The translations under genes were made by a program, and so were the position numbers. The notes beneath the pieces were generated by a model. It was not told where the DNA came from, did no database searches, and saw only the letters and a list, made by a program, of their open reading frames with translations. From assembly GCF_006227205.1 (NCBI RefSeq), contig NZ_VCNG01000022.1:35297-99296 (forward strand): a stretch of 64,000 bases of DNA, in the 5' to 3' direction. Numbering within the stretch: position 1 is the first letter of the stretch; each line of letters opens with the position of its first letter. Shown one piece after another: positions 60,498-64,000 of this stretch. Source of the stretch: Pseudomonas sp. ICMP22404 (GTDB lineage Bacteria > Pseudomonadota > Gammaproteobacteria > Pseudomonadales > Pseudomonadaceae).

Positions 60498-61838
60498 ATG
60501 GCGCGTCACTCCGAGACTCCTTCAATCCAACCACAGGTCAAGGCGTTCAGCTCGCTAGGGCGTCGCCTGGTACTCGCGACACTGTTGTTCTGCCTGCTTT
60601 TTACCCTGGCCATGGTCACGCTGCGTACCTGGCTCGCCTGGGAAAACAATCTGGCGGAAATGAATTCGGAACTGGTCCTGATCGACCAGGTGTTCCAGAA
60701 CACCTTGTCCCACGCCATCTGGGAACTGGACCGTGAATCCCTGGGCAAACAACTCTCCAGCGTCGCCAAGGCGGCGCCGGTGGGCCGCGTGGTGCTCAAG
60801 ATCCTGCGACCCGGACAATCGCCCGAGATCATCGAACTCAATCGATACGCCGTCGTCATGTCCGGCCCGGCGCCCACGCTGCAGCGTGAACTCGTCGCGC
60901 AACCCTACGAAGGCGCCAACGAAAAGGTTGGTGAGCTGACCATCGAAGGCGATAACAATCTGCTGTGGGAACGCCTCTGGAGCGAGGCGCGCAGCATCGT
61001 CATCACCCAGGTGATCCAGTCGCTGTTACTGGCCGGGTTGGTCATGACCGTGTTCAATCGCCTGGTGACCGTACACGTCATCCACATCGCCCGGCACCTG
61101 GGTCAACTCACGCCACAGACCCTCAGGCAGCACTTCAAGCTGCAGCGTTCGGTGCGTCGCCAGGACGAACTGAGCCTGCTTGAATCGCAGCTCAACGAAC
61201 TCCAGGACAACCTCCACACTCACCTGGAGCGCCAGCGCCTGGATGAACTGGCCATGGAGGCCAGCCGCGATCAGTTGGCCGAGTTGGTCGAGGCACGTAC
61301 CGCGGAACTCAAGGCAGCCAACCAGGCCCTCGAAGCCCTGTCGCGGCACGATGCGCTGACCGGGCTGCCCAACCGTCGCTATTTCGACGAGCTCAAGGAA
61401 GTCGAGTTTCGTCGTGCGCTTCGCTATAAGACCCCATTGTCGGTGCTCATGTGCGACGTCGACTTTTTCAAGCTCTACAACGACACCTACGGCCATATCC
61501 AGGGCGACCAATGCCTGCAGCAAATCGCCGAAACCCTTCGCGGCGTCTTCGAGCGCTCCGGTGAGCTGACCGCCCGGGTGGGTGGCGAGGAGTTCGTCGT
61601 GATGCTGCCTAATGTCGACGCAAAGCAGGCCTATGACGCCGCCCAACGGGTTCGTGCCAGCCTGGCCAAGCGCGAACTGCCCCATAGCGGCTCGTCGGTT
61701 TCACCCTTTGTCACCCTCAGCATCGGCGTCGCCGAGCTGGACCCGCAGACCATGGATCATTTCGACCTGTTACTACAACGTGCCGACCAGGCGTTGTATC
61801 GGGCCAAACATCAAGGACGTAATTGCGTTGCCTTCTAA
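60498..61838 (+). CDS. Membrane diguanylate cyclase between two binding proteins
   Basis: The 446-residue product has two membrane segments (about 22-42 and 162-185) around a ~120-residue periplasmic domain. A coiled-coil/HAMP-like linker follows (L-A-E-L-V-E-A-R-T-A-E-L-K), then a GGDEF domain with V-G-G-E-E-F. The residues before it read R-S-G-E, so the usual RxxD inhibitory site is altered. It should make c-di-GMP with reduced product inhibition. I chose the ATG at 60498, since its position 1 base after the upstream stop implies coupling; the SD is weak. Another binding protein follows 15 bases downstream. Confidence 0.88.
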   Translation: MARHSETPSIQPQVKAFSSLGRRLVLATLLFCLLFTLAMVTLRTWLAWENNLAEMNSELVLIDQVFQNTLSHAIWELDRESLGKQLSSVAKAAPVGRVVLKILRPGQSPEIIELNRYAVVMSGPAPTLQRELVAQPYEGANEKVGELTIEGDNNLLWERLWSEARSIVITQVIQSLLLAGLVMTVFNRLVTVHVIHIARHLGQLTPQTLRQHFKLQRSVRRQDELSLLESQLNELQDNLHTHLERQRLDELAMEASRDQLAELVEARTAELKAANQALEALSRHDALTGLPNRRYFDELKEVEFRRALRYKTPLSVLMCDVDFFKLYNDTYGHIQGDQCLQQIAETLRGVFERSGELTARVGGEEFVVMLPNVDAKQAYDAAQRVRASLAKRELPHSGSSVSPFVTLSIGVAELDPQTMDHFDLLLQRADQALYRAKHQGRNCVAF

Positions 61839-61853
61839 ACCAGTGAGGCCTGT

Positions 61854-62588
61854 ATGCACTATCGCCTGACGCTCTGCTTATGTTTGTTCGCGGCCTTGAC
61901 CAGCCTGCACAGTCACGCCGAGGGGATCGAAGTCGTCACCGAAGACTCGCTGTACGCCTACCTGCGTGATGGCAAGCTCGTCGGGCCGGGCACCCGCGTC
62001 GTAGAAGAGACACTGACTAAAGCCGGGCTGACCGACCACCATATCCTGCTGTACCCCTGGGCCCGGGCTTACGACAAGGCCCTGCACGAGCCCAATGTAC
62101 TCATCTATCCCATGGATCGCACGGTGCTGCGCGAGCCGCTGTTCAAATGGGTGGGTGAGCTGGAACGGGTGACCATCAAGCTCTACAAGCTGCGCGAACG
62201 CCACGACATTACCCTGGCCAACCTCGAGGATGCCAAGCTCTATACCACGGGCGTGGTGCGTAACGACTCCAAGCAGTTGCTCTTGCAACAGCAGGGGTTT
62301 ACCCGGTTGGTGGTATCAGCGGATCGTCGTGATAACTTCCAGAAACTGCTCAACCGTCAGGTCCAGCTCTTGCCGATGCCGGAAAACGCGGCACGGATCA
62401 TCTGCGACGAAGAGCATGTAGCCTTCGCCGACCTGGAAGAGGTCTACTCTTTCGATGAGCGTCCCGCCCGCGTCTACATGGCCTTCAGCCTGAGCACGCC
62501 GGATGAGATCGTCGCCCGAGCGCAGCGCGCTTTCGAGCAGCTCGAGGCGTCAGGTGAAGTGGCGCGGATCATGCGCGAAGAACGCTAA
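61854..62588 (+). CDS. Second periplasmic substrate-binding-like protein of the cyclase operon
   Basis: The 244-residue product has a signal peptide (about 1-22, S-H-A) and then E-V-V-T-E-D-S-L-Y-A-Y-L and Y-P-W-A-R-A-Y-D-K-A-L, matching the architecture of the first binding protein in the operon. It lacks the canonical L-P-P-Y start motif, having S-L-Y-A-Y instead, so its ligand may differ. As the third gene of the operon it probably works with the same cyclase. Confidence 0.82.
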   Translation: MHYRLTLCLCLFAALTSLHSHAEGIEVVTEDSLYAYLRDGKLVGPGTRVVEETLTKAGLTDHHILLYPWARAYDKALHEPNVLIYPMDRTVLREPLFKWVGELERVTIKLYKLRERHDITLANLEDAKLYTTGVVRNDSKQLLLQQQGFTRLVVSADRRDNFQKLLNRQVQLLPMPENAARIICDEEHVAFADLEEVYSFDERPARVYMAFSLSTPDEIVARAQRAFEQLEASGEVARIMREER

Positions 62589-62593
62589 AGCCT

Positions 62594-62684
62594 TGTGGGA
62601 GCGAGCCTGCTCGCGATTGCGGTGGGACAGCCTGCATTGAGGTTGAATATGCCGCCGTCATCGCGAGCAGGCTCGCTCCCACGG
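62594..62684. repeat. REPIN
   Basis: Inverted REP arms (62594-62619 and 62658-62683) stand right after the cyclase operon. They are followed by a ~48-base segment (62694-62741) similar to 34259-34307. Confidence 0.9.
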
Positions 62685-62831
62685 AAATCCTGGGTTAGTG
62701 GCGAAACTGACCATCCGAAAATATCATGGGTAATCACCACCCGTGCTCGCTACCTGAGCAAATGCGGCTAGGCGAACACCTGTCGGCATGACCGATCCTG
62801 TGCCCAACGTCCTTCCAGGAGCCTTTGCCCG

Positions 62832-63701
62832 GTGCACGCCAAATCGACCAACGCTACCTACCTAAAGCGATTCAACACAGTACTCGCCTACATCGACGCC
62901 AACCTCGAGGGTGAGCTGTCGGTGAATACGCTGAGCCAAGTGGCAAACTTCTCGGCGTTTCACTTCCATCGACAGTTCACCGCCTACATGGGTTTGCCTG
63001 TCGCACGGTACGTGCAACTGATGCGTCTGCGGCGGGCGGCCAATCGCCTGGCATCGCGTGCAGATTATGCGGTGCTGGAGGCAGCCTTCGATGCCGGTTT
63101 CGAAAGCCCCGAGGCATTCAGCAGAGCCTTCAGGCGGGCGTTCGGTGTAGCGCCGAGTACATTCAGGCGGCAACCGAGCTGGCAAGTCTGGAATGCGGCG
63201 TTTGAAGTCCCCCACTTTTCCAGGAGCGTCATCATGCAATTACACATCGTGGACTTTTCCGAAGTCAGGGTCGCCGCACTCGAGCATCGCGGTCCGACAC
63301 AGCTTCTCGATGAAAGCGTGCGCCACTTCATCCAGTGGCGCATGCAGAGCGGACAATCGCCAGTGGCATCGAGTCGTACCTTCGGTATTCCCTTCACCAA
63401 CCCCGATACCACGCCGCCGGAAGCATTTCGCTTTGCCATTTGCGGTGAGATACACCAGGCCGTCGCGCCGAACACCTTCGGCATACGCGAAACCCTCATC
63501 CCCGGAGGCCGTTACGCCGTGGTGCGACACCTGGGCTCGACGGACCTGATCAGCGAAAGCATCTACCCGATCTACCGCGACTGGCTTCCGAACAGCGGAG
63601 AAGAGCTTCGCGACCAGCCGCTGTTCTTCCACTACCTGAGCGTGTATCCAGAGACACCGAAGGATCAGTGGGAGACGGATATTTATGTGCCGTTGCAGTA
63701 G
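62832..63701 (+). CDS. AraC-family regulator with GyrI-like ligand-binding domain
   Basis: The 289-residue product has an N-terminal AraC double helix-turn-helix (about 10-115): S-V-N-T-L-S-Q-V-A-N-F-S-A-F-H-F-H-R-Q-F, and A-F-D-A-G-F-E-S-P-E-A-F-S-R-A-F. A C-terminal GyrI-like/effector-binding domain follows (about 135-289), with P-G-G-R-Y-A-V-V-R-H. The order matches Rob/SoxS-like activators such as the AraC-GyrI group, which bind small amphipathic drugs. The start is GTG at 62832 with AGGAG 10 bases upstream. It is monocistronic. Confidence 0.88.
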   Translation: MHAKSTNATYLKRFNTVLAYIDANLEGELSVNTLSQVANFSAFHFHRQFTAYMGLPVARYVQLMRLRRAANRLASRADYAVLEAAFDAGFESPEAFSRAFRRAFGVAPSTFRRQPSWQVWNAAFEVPHFSRSVIMQLHIVDFSEVRVAALEHRGPTQLLDESVRHFIQWRMQSGQSPVASSRTFGIPFTNPDTTPPEAFRFAICGEIHQAVAPNTFGIRETLIPGGRYAVVRHLGSTDLISESIYPIYRDWLPNSGEELRDQPLFFHYLSVYPETPKDQWETDIYVPLQ

Positions 63702-63737
63702 CGATTTCCGGATGGGGGGAACTGCATACGCCACAAC

Positions 63738-63890
63738 CCCCTGTGGGAGCGAGCCCTGCTCGCGATGGCATCAGCACAGCCAACATCCCGGCAACCTGAC
63801 CCACCGCTATCGCGAGCAGGCTCGCTCCCACATCGGACCTGAGTGTACGCAGCCATTGCATACGCCACAAAACCCTGTGGGAGCGGGCTT
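63738..63890. repeat. REP units, the last one interrupted by an IS
   Basis: A REPIN (about 63743-63766 and 63803-63831) is followed by a third REP starting at about 63875. That unit runs GTGGGAGCGGGCTT and then stops abruptly at the IS left end (63890), losing its GCTCGCG half. Confidence 0.85.
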
Positions 63891-64000
63891 GAACTGGCCT
63901 AATGATTTTGGACACTTCAATCGGGCGCTATGATGGCGCCCAAATCTGAGGTGTTTGGCTATGCGTAAATCTTATTCCAGTGAGTTCAAGCTCAAAGCTG
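63890..64000 (+). mobile_element. IS3-family insertion sequence, left end (truncated by window)
   Basis: The left end is inferred at TGAACTGGCC (63890), where REP similarity ends; IS3-family ends begin with TG. The non-coding leader includes GATTTTGGACAC, typical of IS3/IS150-type ends, and leads into the transposase start at 63961. The rest of the element lies outside the window. Confidence 0.7.
63961..64000 (+). CDS. IS3-type transposase OrfA, N-terminal fragment
   Basis: Only the first 13 codons are present: M-R-K-S-Y-S-S-E-F-K-L-K-A. The R-x-S-Y-S-x-E-F-K pattern is the start of the HTH OrfA of IS3-family elements. Upstream GAGGTG gives a plausible SD (GAGG 12 bases away). The gene continues past the window end and is not itself truncated as far as can be seen. 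Confidence 0.75.
   Translation, partial: MRKSYSSEFKLKA

Overview
The window is a chromosomal segment of a fluorescent Pseudomonas (P. fluorescens group). The evidence is the high-GC coding DNA, the many REP palindromes with the GTGGGAGCGAGC core, and characteristic pseudomonad genes: SfnR/SfnG, ArsJ with its GAPDH, FdsGBAD, the kinase-ATPase-histidine-kinase hybrid, and a MarR-GNAT fusion. No rRNA, tRNA or CRISPR was seen. An IS3-type insertion sequence starts in the last ~110 bases and runs off the end.

Layout. 0-2.2 kb: a small exported protein, a secreted beta-propeller lactonase and a DUF5629-like protein. 2.2-6.6 kb: a complete type I secretion system (ABC, HlyD, TolC) with no visible substrate. 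7-9.4 kb: an amino acid permease divergent from a TetR regulator. 9.4-13.8 kb: a REPIN array, a polyamine-type binding protein, an outer-membrane porin and a NylB/EstB-like serine hydrolase. 14-21.6 kb: a signalling locus with a FixJ-like regulator, an LRAT-like protein, a 1,823-residue Ser/Thr kinase-ATPase-GAF-PAS-histidine kinase and a receiver-only protein. It is followed by a tripartite drug-efflux operon (21.8-25.8 kb). 26.6-30.5 kb: the sulfone-sulfur genes sfnR, sfnG and a DszC-like monooxygenase, with sigma-54-type promoters. 30.5-35.3 kb: trmK, small unknown genes, a PD-(D/E)XK-like protein, an epoxide hydrolase and ompW. 35.3-40.4 kb: the NAD-dependent formate dehydrogenase operon fdsGBAD. 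40.8-44.6 kb: a membrane protein, a MarR-GNAT fusion, an exported protein and a two-gene zinc-ribbon/nuclease-like module. 44.9-47.4 kb: an HWE histidine kinase with a CheY-type regulator. 47.6-50.6 kb: an amidohydrolase, an MFS transporter and a GntR regulator. 50.8-53.0 kb: arsJ with its GAPDH. 53.5-57.4 kb: an amidase, a DUF488 protein and trehalase. 57.5-62.6 kb: a diguanylate cyclase divergent from an operon encoding binding protein, diguanylate cyclase and binding protein. 62.8-63.7 kb: an AraC/GyrI-like regulator. The window closes with an IS element inserted in a REP.

How it fits together. Most genes are accessory metabolism (sulfur scavenging, formate oxidation, trehalose, organoarsenical export, amide and epoxide hydrolysis) and environmental sensing. 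The least described elements are: the kinase/two-regulator/LRAT/efflux locus, whose three transcription units share a 13-bp motif; the zinc-ribbon plus nuclease-like pair; the binding protein-cyclase-binding protein operon; and three REPIN arrays that share a ~134-bp period.
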